Positions 1-10,195 of a stretch of 64,000 nt of DNA are shown in pieces; position 1 is the first letter of the stretch; every line of letters begins with the position of its first letter. Source of the DNA: Turritopsis dohrnii (Eukaryota > Cnidaria > Hydrozoa > Anthoathecata > Oceaniidae). The stretch is taken from NCBI GenBank assembly GCA_027922465.2, contig BQMF02000366.1:310001-374000 (forward strand), given 5' to 3'. Made by a program: the position numbers and the translations under genes. The notes under the pieces are model-generated. The model had not been told where the DNA came from and searched no databases. It saw nothing but the letters and a program-made list of their open reading frames with translations.

Positions 1-289
1 TCAAACTTGATATATATAAACATATTCCTGTCAAATGGATTAATTAAAGAAAAAAACATTGATTTTTTTTGCATCTAAACATTCAAGTAATGAAATAAAC
101 TTAAGTTCAGTTTTAAGTTTTGAAAACAAATCTAGTGCTATAAATTGCCTACCTCTTATTAATTACATTTTTATGTCCCTAATTCTTTCCGTATTCAGAT
201 TAACTTGGAAAAAAAGATACTTAGATAGATTTCTGACTTGAAATTTCAGTGTAATAATACTTTAGGTGCATTAATTTCAATTTTAATAG

Positions 290-882
290 ATTTGCTGAAC
301 ATGAGCAAAATTCCTGGCAGTTTAAGCAGCCTTTCCAAAAAGGTGCCTCGTATAATTTCCACTGGTCATGTACCAAATGATCACATAAGAGATTCTCACT
401 TGCATACGATGTCTGGCAAGGGACAAAGCAGCTCGAAAAGCAGGGAGAAATACAAAAGCCCTACCTCCCACAGGGAAATTTCTCATACACATTATGAGTT
501 TTCAAGGAAGGAGCAGAATTTTAAGAAGAGATTGAAAGATACCAATGGAATGTCATCAAGGCTGAATAAACAGTTACGTGAGATTGTAAGAACTGAACAT
601 CACCATATTATCATTAAAGAAAGAGACTCTGATGGAAATTATAGCTTTGTGCAATGGTGTCCCAAATACATTGAACCACATATTCAGAAGCATGCACCTG
701 GAGGCAAGGCTTTACTTCATCACAGGTGTCGTGCTTGTGGCAGTATTTGCCTTCATTTATTAGGGAAGTATGGAAGTAGCAATCGAAAATGTTTAGCTTG
801 TGTCGCATATGAGCATGGATGGGATAAAAAGGACGTCCCTGAATGGTATTTTCATAGACATAGATGTAAATATTGTAAATAG
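290..882 (+). CDS. Last exon of an unrecognised Cys/His-rich, possibly zinc-binding protein
   Basis: The open frame runs to a TAG at 880-882. A splice acceptor (ttttaatag) ends at 289, and an ATG lies at 301, so this may be an internal/last exon or may contain the start; from that ATG it would be 193 residues. The first half is basic, Ser/Lys/His-rich and probably disordered. The last 60 residues carry ordered spacing of cysteines: a CxxCxxxC group, then CxxC, then a terminal HRCxxC, with His residues between them, which looks like a zinc ribbon or treble-clef fold. I do not recognise the family. A clean polyadenylation signal follows at 1399. An alternative acceptor (aaatttcag) ends at 249. 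The gene most likely begins upstream of the window. Function is unknown; zinc binding is inferred only from the Cys pattern. Confidence 0.6.
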
Positions 883-1398
883 TTTTTGGTATTTAAAGTG
901 TTAAGCCTGCAACAACACTTCATCTCCAAAACCACAAATGAACTAGTGAAACAAATCCTTTTTCTCTCTTCAGTAAATTGATGCTGAGTAATGTATGGAA
1001 AACTAGAACAGAAAACCCTGAGTCTATGAAAAATGAAGATACTGTTTGTTGGCATGAATTTATTTATGTGCATATTAATTAATTTATTTGTTTGTTTGTT
1101 TTTACCATTTTGTTGTTAACTTTAAGGTTCGTAGCAACTAAATGGTTTTCTCCAAAATTTAATTCCCACAATGTGCAGATTTTTTCATTTTAAAGCAACT
1201 GCAAAATTTACTTATTTCATTTATTTTCTTATCCTTTATTCATGTTATCAAGCTCAGAAAAAAACATAATATAGGTGGTCTTCTTTCTTTAAAGGTTTTG
1301 AAGTATTATGAAGGCTATTTCCCAAGTTTGAATTTAGTTTCTGCCAAATGAAGGATTGTGAGCTGCTCCACAATTCAATTTTGAATTTTGATATTATC

Positions 1399-1404
1399 AA
1401 TAAA
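1399..1404 (+). terminator. Polyadenylation signal AATAAA
   Basis: An AATAAA hexamer sits about 515 bases after the stop codon at 882, in AT-rich sequence with no competing gene. It is the likely 3' end of the Cys/His-rich gene. Confidence 0.5.
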
Positions 1405-1410
1405 ATGGAA

Positions 1411-2818
1411 GTCAATGAACTCATACTGCATTGTTCTCACTTAAATTGAACTTTTATTTTATTATTAAGTAATTGTAAGACCTATGTCCTAAATAACGTG
1501 TTCAAGTTCTGCAGCTTTTTATTCAACTTGAAAACGAGTTCCAGGCTTCTTATAGATTCGTTTTAGAGATGCTTTTTTTTCACAAGGCAGAATTTTTTTT
1601 CGGTCTCAGCCGATAAACTTTTGCCAATTTATTCGCAGATGAGAAAAAAATTTTCTCATAAATTTTTTTGTTTGAGGTTGACCCTTATCAAGGTTGCCTT
1701 CTACTCGTTACATTTTTAACCAACGAAAAAATAGCTGAAGCAAAGTTGACATTCATTTTATTATTATTTATTATTTTTCTTTATTTAATCTCGGTAAAAT
1801 ATTTGCAAAGGCACAATGATAAATATTGACCTATTTACACCTATTTATGACAAACTGCATATACGATTCTATAAACATGCTTTTTGTAACACGACTGCAT
1901 CTGCCGATTTTCCACTTTGAGGAAAGGTAGAAAATATATTCATTAGTTTCCATGTTTTTTAGTTGTTGTTTCTTTCTATATTCAGAACAATTCAATCCAC
2001 AAGAAAATGCGCTAGCCAAGAGTGTATTTTGAAAAAAAACGCGAAAGTTTGTTTCTCTTGCGTTTTTGTATTTAGAGTATCCTGGTTCTTCATTTTTAAA
2101 CGCAACCTTTTCAGTCCTGTTCCACACCTATAGCCCAAAATTTGAAGATTCTTTCTTGCATCCTCCTCACGAATTTATTTTTTTCAAAATGTCACTAGAA
2201 AACATGAAATTATCCATAAATCAATCGGTTTTAAAAGTACGTCAAAATGCAAACACATTGAATCACCATTTTCTTTGTTCCACATCCCCAAGAAGCTAAT
2301 CAGTTCATTTTGTAATACCTATTGTTTTCTTGAAAATTCATATGTATTTTGTTGAGTATTGGATATTGGAATATCTTGAATATTGGAACTCTCGGTAAAA
2401 TAGTTCGGTAGTTTTTCAGAGCTCTATGGGTAGAAATCACTGTAATTATTATGTCAAGGGGGCGATAATAAAGTTACAGAGGAATTCGAGAAATCGAGAA
2501 ATTGTCTTTCTATGGACAATAATAAATAGCCTCAAAACTCCAGAAACTATAATCACAACCTAAGGGATAGTACTTTAGGGGCAAAAACGTTAGCATTTGT
2601 GGAAATTCTAAATCACCAAAAAACGCAAACGTTTTTTCACCATAAAAGAAGCCATAAAACGGTTGACGTTTTCTTTCTTTTTTGCTGGAGTTTGCGGTGT
2701 AACGACTTTTGGTGTCAATGTGAGTGTGAAAGTTAATAAATTTCCAGAAGATACTTTTTCTACGTTTTTCGGTTCTGTGTAGGATGTCCTTAACCAGATT
2801 CAAATAACGTGATGTTAC
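1411..2818. other. Gene-less AT-rich stretch
   Basis: Only short open frames occur and none has splice-site support or recognisable residues. I see no RNA gene or transposon ends here. The right edge is the interrupted end of a CAACCTCG-type repeat into which the retrotransposon inserted. Confidence 0.4.
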
Positions 2819-2823
2819 AACCT
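2819..2823. repeat. Target-site duplication AACCT (left copy)
   Basis: AACCT directly precedes the left LTR and is repeated at 7946-7950 directly after the right LTR. The 5-bp length is typical of Ty3/Gypsy integrases. Across the gap the flanks rejoin to read CAACCTCGTCCCCAGGG, the terminus of a MITE family seen elsewhere in the window. Confidence 0.9.
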
Positions 2824-2939
2824 TGGATAAAGATCATTCGATTCAACTTTATTATGTTATTGAATGTTTGGATCTAACATACAAGCAGAATGAAATATAA
2901 TTAAGATATAAACTAGGCAGGAGAGTTAATAACTGTACA
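2824..2939 (-). repeat. 3' LTR
   Basis: 116 bp, identical base for base to 7830-7945, with TG...CA ends. On the minus strand it holds a TATA-like stretch and an AATAAA signal. Confidence 0.96.
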
Positions 2940-2950
2940 TCCCCCACCAG
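2940..2950 (-). promoter_or_regulatory. Polypurine tract next to 3' LTR
   Basis: Read on the minus strand the bases directly upstream of the 3' LTR are CTGGTGGGGGA, a purine-rich run in the position used to prime plus-strand DNA synthesis. Confidence 0.75.
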
Positions 2951-3078
2951 TTCGTTAGCAACGTAAATATATAGGCCGATAGCCTCGTTGGAGCGAATTC
3001 ATAAAGTCTTCATAAACACAACATCTGTCAACATAATATCTGTCCGTAGAGAATGTTTCTGCGATAGTGCAACCGTTC

Positions 3079-6000
3079 TTATCCGGTCCATTTGCCGGAC
3101 TCCGGCTCGTAACGCTTGGGTGGCCGTCTTTCGCGCTGTGGACGACGGGTACATGGTGCACTGCCCACCGTTGGCGGGTTCGGACTCTCATTGAGCGCCT
3201 GGGGTGTAGACAGGTCTTCGGCTGAAAGTGATGACGGGTCCTCGATCGGAAGTGAGGACAGGGCCGCAGGAGTGTGATGAGGAGTTGGAGGTAGCGTGGG
3301 TGAACTGTCGGTAACATCTGGTATTTCCTGTGCAGTAGCAGCATCGCGGGGTGAGTTGTCAGCTGATGACGGTAGGCGTGTGGGGGAATTCACATTGGGC
3401 GGACGTGGCATCGTTGGAGGGGCCCCGACGTTAATACTCTCGTATTGTACAAGTGGTGAGACTGGGGTAAATTTACGTAAGAATCTTCGGTTACGCTTGG
3501 TGAGACGTCCCGTACCATCCACCTTGATGAGATAACTGTCATGGTTAAGCAGGTCGACGACAGTTCCTGAGCGATCCCAACGTTTTGGGTGGTTTCCTGT
3601 TTGATTTTGAACATAGCAGCGGTCCCCAATCGCGAGGTCAGGAAGCTACTGTGACCGCTCGTTGAGTTTTTCTGCTGTCCGGTGAAAACGTGCGCGTAGA
3701 GCTTCTTCCTTCCTCTCCCAGGCATCTCGCCATACGGGGCGAACGTGATGGTTGGAGAACTTGTCGAGGCGACTGATGAAGGCGAATGCATCCCGTATTG
3801 GTCTGCCAAAGACAATCATCGCTGGAGAGATATTGCAATCAGGATCGGGGGTATTACGTAGCTGCATCATCGCACGCAAAAAGCTGTCGGTATCAAGTGT
3901 CCCAGATGGCCCTGTATTCGATCTGAGGAGACGTTTGGTGGTCTTGACGGCTACCTCGGCTCTTCCGTTGGATTGGGGGTTGTATGCAGAGGACAACCTA
4001 TGAGATACACCCCAACGACGTAAGAACTCTTGAGTGGAGTGAGCAACAAATTCTGGACCGCCATCAGTGGAAATTTCATGTGGCACCCCGAACCTGGCAA
4101 AGAAGTTACGAAGACAGGAAATCAATCCATCTGCGCCAGCCTGAGGGGATCCATGTGGTGATTGGAACACATCCGTCCATCCTGATAGTCGATCTCCAAC
4201 AACAAGATAGTGCAATCCACAGCTAAAGAAGTCAGCAAAGATCTCTTCGAAGGGTGTGGACGGTGGAACGGCCGCTGTAGTTGGTAGGGCAGCTTGAGAC
4301 GGGGCACTGGTATTGCAGTCTTGGCATCGAGCCCTAGTGCGATTGATATCATCAGTGATGCCAGGCCAGAACATAATAGACCTTGCGCGATTTGACATAG
4401 TGGAGACTCCCTGGTGAGCAGAGTGAAGGGACTTCAGAACCATTGGTCGCAGAGAAGAAGGAATGATGACGCGATCACTGTGCAAAATGACGCCATCTGA
4501 TTCGTACAATCCATGACGGTATTGCCAGAACGGGATGATAGCAGGAGACTGACGACATCTGTCCGGGAAGCCGCTGCGTATCGCCTCGAGTAAACTGGTT
4601 AAATTAGGATCACTCTGGGTTTCTTTCTTCAGGAGATCCCAAGTGATCGCGGTTACAGATTCAGCGTCCCTTCTTATTGCGGCTGCTATGACCGTCTCGG
4701 ACATGTCCACGTCGGATGGTATTGCAGATGGTGATGGATTACGTGACGCAGCGTCGGCCGCATGATTAGTTTTACCCGGCAAGTGTGTGATGCGGAAAAA
4801 CCAGGGCAGAGCACGTTGCTTCAATCTGAACAGTCGAGTGTTACTGATCTCGTCCAAGGTTCTGTCTCCAAAAATCTTGGTGAGAGGCTTGTGATCGGTG
4901 ACAACTGTCAGGTTGTCACATCCCATCGTGAAGAATTTTGTCTGTTCGAGGCCCCAAACTAGGGCCAATGCCTCACCTTCAATCGGTGCATAACGTTGCT
5001 CGGTAGGTGTCAGGAATCGCGAGCCAGCCATTGAGATTCGCCAGCCATCAGCGCAGCAATCTGGGACATCAGATAAACATCGACAATGCTTCTGGAACAA
5101 GAAGTATCCGATACCTTTGTTGGAGAAATCCGGACGCAGGCAGGTGGGTCGGTGGACATCGAAGATTTCCACTCCACTCTTGATGGCATCCATAATGGCT
5201 ACTTTGGACTCTTCAAAAGCATCATTGAGTTCCTTATTCCAAGTGAAGGGGCAGCGTGGAGAGAGGAAAGGACGGAACGGTGCCATGTAGTTTCTCAGCT
5301 GTGCGTAGTTAGTGACCTGATTTACTAAGCCAAACCAACTTCTTATATCAGTTGCAGATTTCGGGGTTGGAAAGTTCTTTATGGCATCAAAGTACTTAGG
5401 AAGTGGGTCAATGGTTCTCTCTCCGATTCGAAAGCCAGCAAATTGAACCTCGCGTTGGGCAAACTGAAATTTTGAAGGATTTAAGACGATGCCAGCCTCA
5501 CCAAGCATGGTCAGCAAATCGATTGTGCGCCACCAGTGTTTCTCGAGGTCTGTGTCATGGTGAAGGGTATCACCAACGATCCTCTCTTTCCTTTCAAAAT
5601 CAGCTAATATCGCATCAAAACGATGGTTATATCCATCACCGGATGAAACGTACCCTTGCGGCGCACGTCGATAACGCCAACGACCAAATGGTGTGATAAA
5701 GGTGGTGAGGTGTTTGTCTGATTCACGCAGCGGAACGCTATGGAAACCATTCCAAGCGTCTACTACAGTCTTCCATGTGTTGTGCGGCACCCGTCTTGCC
5801 AAATGAAACGGAGATTCAGAATTGTGAGTCTCTCTCTTGCAATGCTTGTTCAAGGGGGAAAGGTCAACTGTACGACGAGGTGAACCATTTGGCTTACGTG
5901 TCACGACCATGCGGTGGCACCAATCAACAGGCTCTCCGAATGGTACACGTTCGATAACCCCGAGAGCCTCATCCCGTTTGAGATCATCGTGTACCTGATC

Positions 6001-7803
6001 TTGCCAGTGCAGTGGTATGGATGCTGCTTTGTGACAAGCGACAGGCTGGGCGCCCTCCTTGAGATGGATTTCGACAGGAGGGCCAGTCATCTCCGGTAAA
6101 CCCTGGTGAGGGCATACATTGAATGTAGACCCAGAATAGCGTTTGAGCAGCCACTCCTTCATCAAGCTGTTGTTTTCAGGATGGCAGTTGAAAGGAAGAA
6201 ATGTTGGTCGACCAGGAACGTTTGTGCGTCGGGGGCAACCGCATTGTGATCCATCGTCCTTCATTGCCCCACAGATCTCATTCACTGTCTGTGGACATGG
6301 AGCTCCGTCTGAATCACCAGTGGTACGCTGAGGAGGGGGAGGGAAGGTGCCAACAGCTGGGAAGTTGCTGTCAACGATACCCAACTCGATCATAGTGTTG
6401 TAGGACATGTAGAAGCGTTTCACGTCAGGGCTGACATACACCAATGTTCGACATTTGATTGACTTTCCCATTGAGGATGTACCTTCCAATACGGCGGAGA
6501 AAGCTCCGCTGATTTTGATTGGTGAGCGGTTTGCTGCGAAGAGGCTGATGGATACTGGTGTTAAATTTTCCTTCTGGAATCCGGCGCTGATATACTTTTC
6601 CAGGGACCATAAGTCAGATTGGGCCCCGGAGTCTACAATCCCAGTGAGATCTAGTGATCTGGAGTTCGTCGTGGTTGGTTGGAGCTTCAGACTAACTTCC
6701 GGATGAGCCATCGTCTTGCAGCGCCGCCACTCAGTCTTATTGAAGATCCGGTGTTGCATATTCTTCTTGTTGGTTATGCTGGAGATTTGACCAAAAGGGT
6801 CAGAGTCTGCGAGTCCGATGGAACTGTTTTCGACACGCTTTCGGCTGCGTAGTTTCTTCCAGCATCCTTCACATCGCTGATGAGGATTGGAATTCCATCC
6901 ACGCGACTTCTTACTGAATAGGTGATAGGTCTGCCCGCAGTCCGGACAAGGGGCAGTTTTTTCACGTTCCTCCAGCGATGGTGACGGTTTGCTCTGGGAC
7001 TTCTCTGCTATGGTGTGCTCTTTTCGGCTTCTCCGATAACCCGATACGGCAGAAAGGCTGAATGATGAGTTTGCGTTTCTGGCCATTTCCTTGCCTTCGA
7101 TGAGCGCGATGACTTCATTCACAGATTTCTCTTGTATGCGTTCTGCGCTCAGTGCTTCCCTCCGTATATCGGTATCAGCGATTCCATTAAGTAAAACATC
7201 CCGTGCCGCACAGTCTGTATAATAAACACACCCACCAAATGGAGCATTGCATCCAGAGCAGATTCCAGCAAACTCGGTGTGAAACTCACAAGTTTCAGCC
7301 TTCCCCTGAACTCGGGCAGCAAAGGTGCGGAAGGGTTCCTCGGGATCTTGCTTCATGGCGGCGAGTTCAGAACGCAGAACCCCAAGCGCGACCGGGACAA
7401 CGGCGTGGGACTTGAAGATCTGCAACGCGTCAGCAATCGGACGGGTGGTGAATGTGGGGTCAGCACGGAGAATAATATTCATCAGTTGGATATGAGCGCA
7501 CTCCAGAAGTTGTGTTGACTCAGCAGGGGCTGGTATCCCGGATCCAACTCGGAAAGTGTCCCATCTACGTATGAACGCATTCCAGTCCTCTGAGGTGGCA
7601 TTCAGCCCGATCCTTGGACGCTCCAGCTTGGGTGCTCTCTGTAGGTGAGGGGCGGCAGTAGTAGGCGTAGCAGTGTGGGTGTGTGCATGCAGGTTCAGGA
7701 TAGCAGCAGCACCAACGACCTCAACATCATTTGTTTGGAATCCACAACCAGGTATGGGACAATCCAAGACAACCATTTCCACCAAGGCCAACAAAATATT
7801 CAC
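3079..7803 (-). pseudogene. Ty3/Gypsy gag-pol, interrupted by one in-frame TAG
   Basis: From ATG at 7803 the frame is open for 1385 codons to a TAG at 3646-3648, then stays open in the same frame for about 190 codons to 3079. The product starts with a CPxxGC...HxHxH zinc-finger-like motif, followed by a gag region and a Cys-rich knuckle. Next are protease (DSGAQ), reverse transcriptase, RNase H (DHKPL near its middle), and integrase with an HH-CC domain and D, D, E catalytic positions (FADFF, TDGGPEF, NGRAE). The region after the TAG continues the integrase tail and a Pro/Ser-rich C-terminus. In RT the usual V-D-D core reads V-G-D, with a GGT codon at 5572-5574. Either change could disable the copy. 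The stop also leaves open readthrough of the tail, which I consider less likely. Confidence 0.93.
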
Positions 7804-7818
7804 TGATCAAGAGTTAAA

Positions 7819-7829
7819 AGATCCAAACA
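7819..7829 (-). promoter_or_regulatory. Primer-binding site, probably self-primed
   Basis: The 11 bases touching the inner edge of the 5' LTR read TGTTTGGATCT on the minus strand. They are exactly complementary to AGATCCAAACA inside the same LTR (7881-7871). They do not start with the usual TGG complement of a tRNA 3' end. Adjacent placement and 11-nt length match the self-priming arrangement known from Tf1/sushi elements. Confidence 0.65.
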
Positions 7830-7945
7830 TGGATAAAGATCATTCGATTCAACTTTATTATGTTATTGAATGTTTGGATCTAACATACAAGCAGAATGAA
7901 ATATAATTAAGATATAAACTAGGCAGGAGAGTTAATAACTGTACA
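7830..7945 (-). repeat. 5' LTR
   Basis: 116 bp, identical to the 3' LTR. On the minus strand it shows TATATTT (7905-7899), the self-primer segment (7881-7871), and AATAAA (7859-7854), giving an inferred U3 of about 64 nt. Confidence 0.96.
7899..7905 (-). promoter_or_regulatory. TATA-like element in the LTR
   Basis: TATATTT lies about 25 nt upstream of the segment complementary to the primer-binding site, so initiation there would put that segment at the RNA 5' end. Inference from spacing only. Confidence 0.5.
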
Positions 7946-7950
7946 AACCT
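7946..7950. repeat. Target-site duplication AACCT (right copy)
   Basis: Matches 2819-2823. It continues into CGTCCCCAGGGCTTCTTG, the end of a dispersed MITE family, showing that the retrotransposon landed in the terminus of an older repeat. Confidence 0.9.
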
Positions 7951-8751
7951 CGTCCCCAGGGCTTCTTGTATCTCGACTTTCGATCACAACTTGACACTCT
8001 GTTTGGCAATCTGTGATGTGCCGAAGCGTTGTGTGGAAGGAAGAGTCAGGATATTGAGTGGGGAGAAACGGGAAATGTACTTGCCCGCAACTTGTATATT
8101 TTATACATTTTTGATATTATTTAATAAAATATTTTGTTATTGGATTTTTTGCCGAGTTTCTTTATGCGAAAGCAAACCTCATTCTGTTCTCGCGAAAGTT
8201 TTTCCGTAAAATTCGTTCCAAGAATCACCAAACGCAAAGGATTTTGTCAAAATTTTTGCGGGTTTTATTTGAAACACGAATGGTAATACCTGCGAAAGTT
8301 TCTGTCCCTGATAGTGATACTTTAGGACTAAGTTCAAAATTCCCATAATGAGAACAAGGCTTTATTCTGTACATCAATAATGGTATCCAAAACGCGGGAA
8401 AAACACAAACAACAGAAAAACTGAACTGATTAATTTTGGCACGGTGCCTAGCTCTCTCGCTGCGATTTATGTTATTACTTACTTATGTTATTTCAATTCT
8501 AAACTATGGGCATTGTGAACGACATTGTGAATGTTACTTAGGAGGTTACCCACAACCAATCTCTCAGACTGAAATGTGGTTTTGTATATTATGATCATCC
8601 CTTTCCCCTCCATTTATTCATTTTATTATTTAGTTCAAATTTCGTGAAAAATACTGAAAACACACACAGCCTAGAAAATATCGATGGTATTACTTCCTAG
8701 TCGTGAACGCAAAAATTTTTTGGTCATTACACCGTTTCACCCATGTGTTAT
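7951..8751. other. Gene-less stretch
   Basis: It begins with a remnant of the CAACCTCG-type MITE (to about 7980). The rest is AT-rich with short chance frames only. Confidence 0.4.
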
Positions 8752-9271
8752 CAGGGATTTATCCAAGCCCTTTTGATTACTACCGTTTTTGTTAGGGAAG
8801 ATTGAGTTTAACACCGTCCAGGGTGTAGAGCTTGTTGGGGTCCTAGGTGGGCAAAGCCAGGGGCTTTGCAATTTTAGAAATTTGGATTTCCACAAACAGG
8901 TCTTGTCATGAGAGGCGTTTGGAATTTGGTGAATAAATGGCCTAAATTTACCACCTAAGTTATCTTTTGTGTTGTGGTGTCCAATTGAATAACCTCAGTT
9001 GAGCATCTTTTGTTTCATATAAATATGGCGAACATAAGCTGTGGTTGTAGCTATGTTGTTTTTTTTTGTATTACATTTAAATTTATCATAAAATGCACTC
9101 CCTGCCTGGGGCTGACCTGCAGAAGATTGAAAATGATGTCTTTGTTGTTGTTTACTCTCTCAAAATATGGTTTTAAGTATTTTTTAAGAATGACTTGAAT
9201 GAATAATGGAGTTTCTCAACTCACTTCAAGATTGTGTTTCAACTACCGGTAAGTGCTTGGAAAAATTCTTG
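8752..9271. mobile_element. CAGGGATTTTTCC-type MITE, copy 1
   Basis: The left end reads CAGGGATTTATCCAAGC and the right end is the degraded inverse (gtgcttggaaaaattcttg). Flanks gttat/gttac form a 4-of-5 match to a 5-bp target duplication. Internal sequence such as cttgtcatgagaggc is shared with copy 2. No coding capacity; a non-autonomous DNA element. Confidence 0.75.
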
Positions 9272-9368
9272 GTTACAACAAATATATACTTATACAAACT
9301 GATATTTTATATTTTATCTAATTTTCATCTAAGAATATCTATGTATTCATATTAATTATATACAATCC

Positions 9369-9865
9369 CAGGGATTTTTCCAAGCACTTTTGGTTACTAC
9401 CGTTTTTCGTAGAGAAGATTAAGTTTGACAGTCCAGGAAGCTATGCAATTTTAGATATTTAAATCTCCACAAACAGGCCTTGTCATGAGAGGCATGTGAA
9501 GAGAGTTGGAAACTAATGTTTTTTAATTTCATTGAATAACATGAAAACGAGTCCTACTGGTACCACTTTCGTTTTCATATTCTTTGGTGAATATGTAGAA
9601 ATGTGAATATGAAGGTGAAGAAATGAATGCGTATAACAAAGGAAATTTCAAAATTACCTTAGCAACAGTGGTCGTTCTCCCTAGCAACAGAATATTTGGT
9701 AAATAATGGCCTAATTACTCTCTCAAAGCATGTTTTTAAACACTACACATTAAAGAGCTAAAAAATATTTAATTGACAATGAATGATTGAGTTTCTAAAC
9801 TCAATTCAAGATTGAGTTTTAACTACCGGTAAACGGTAGTTGGAAAGTGCTTGGAAAAATCCCTG
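9369..9865. mobile_element. CAGGGATTTTTCC-type MITE, copy 2
   Basis: The terminal inverted repeats match for 22 bp (CAGGGATTTTTCCAAGCACTTT) and the element is flanked by AATCC on both sides (9364-9368, 9866-9870). It is 497 bp and encodes nothing. The 5-bp duplication and CAGGG end resemble some hAT-like elements, but I cannot assign the superfamily. Confidence 0.85.
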
Positions 9866-10195
9866 AATCCCAACTATTAAAAGGATAATATATATAAGGG
9901 TAGTTATAATATTCAGTTGTAAATTCTCAGCGTCATATGTTTATGATTTTTTTAAAATTTATTTTAACGAGGCTGGGGGGAACTGGCAGTGGAATCCACT
10001 GATGTGGACCTCTGTCAGGAATGTATACCTCAGATTTTAGGGTAGAGAAATTGCACAATCTTATATACCTTTCCACTGCATACACTATATACCATCTATC
10101 ACCAATGTTTTTCAATCCCACCATCTTACCAAGTGAGATATACACCCCCTGATCCAAACTGTTATTTTGTTTTGAATATTTTCACTAATGTTAGA

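Larger units (their letters stand above)
2824..7945 (-). mobile_element. Full-length Ty3/Gypsy LTR retrotransposon (5122 bp)
   Basis: Two identical 116-bp LTRs, each bounded by TG...CA, flank one large minus-strand gag-pol frame; the whole is bracketed by a 5-bp duplication AACCT. Order on the minus strand: 5' LTR (7945-7830), primer-binding site abutting it, gag with an N-terminal Cys/His motif, protease, reverse transcriptase, RNase H, integrase, polypurine tract, 3' LTR. LTR identity implies very recent insertion. Protease, RT, RNase H and integrase come in Ty3/Gypsy order. No chromodomain is visible after integrase. The LTRs are unusually short for this superfamily. The coding frame nevertheless carries one in-frame stop and an altered RT active-site motif, so this copy is probably not autonomous. 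Confidence 0.97.
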
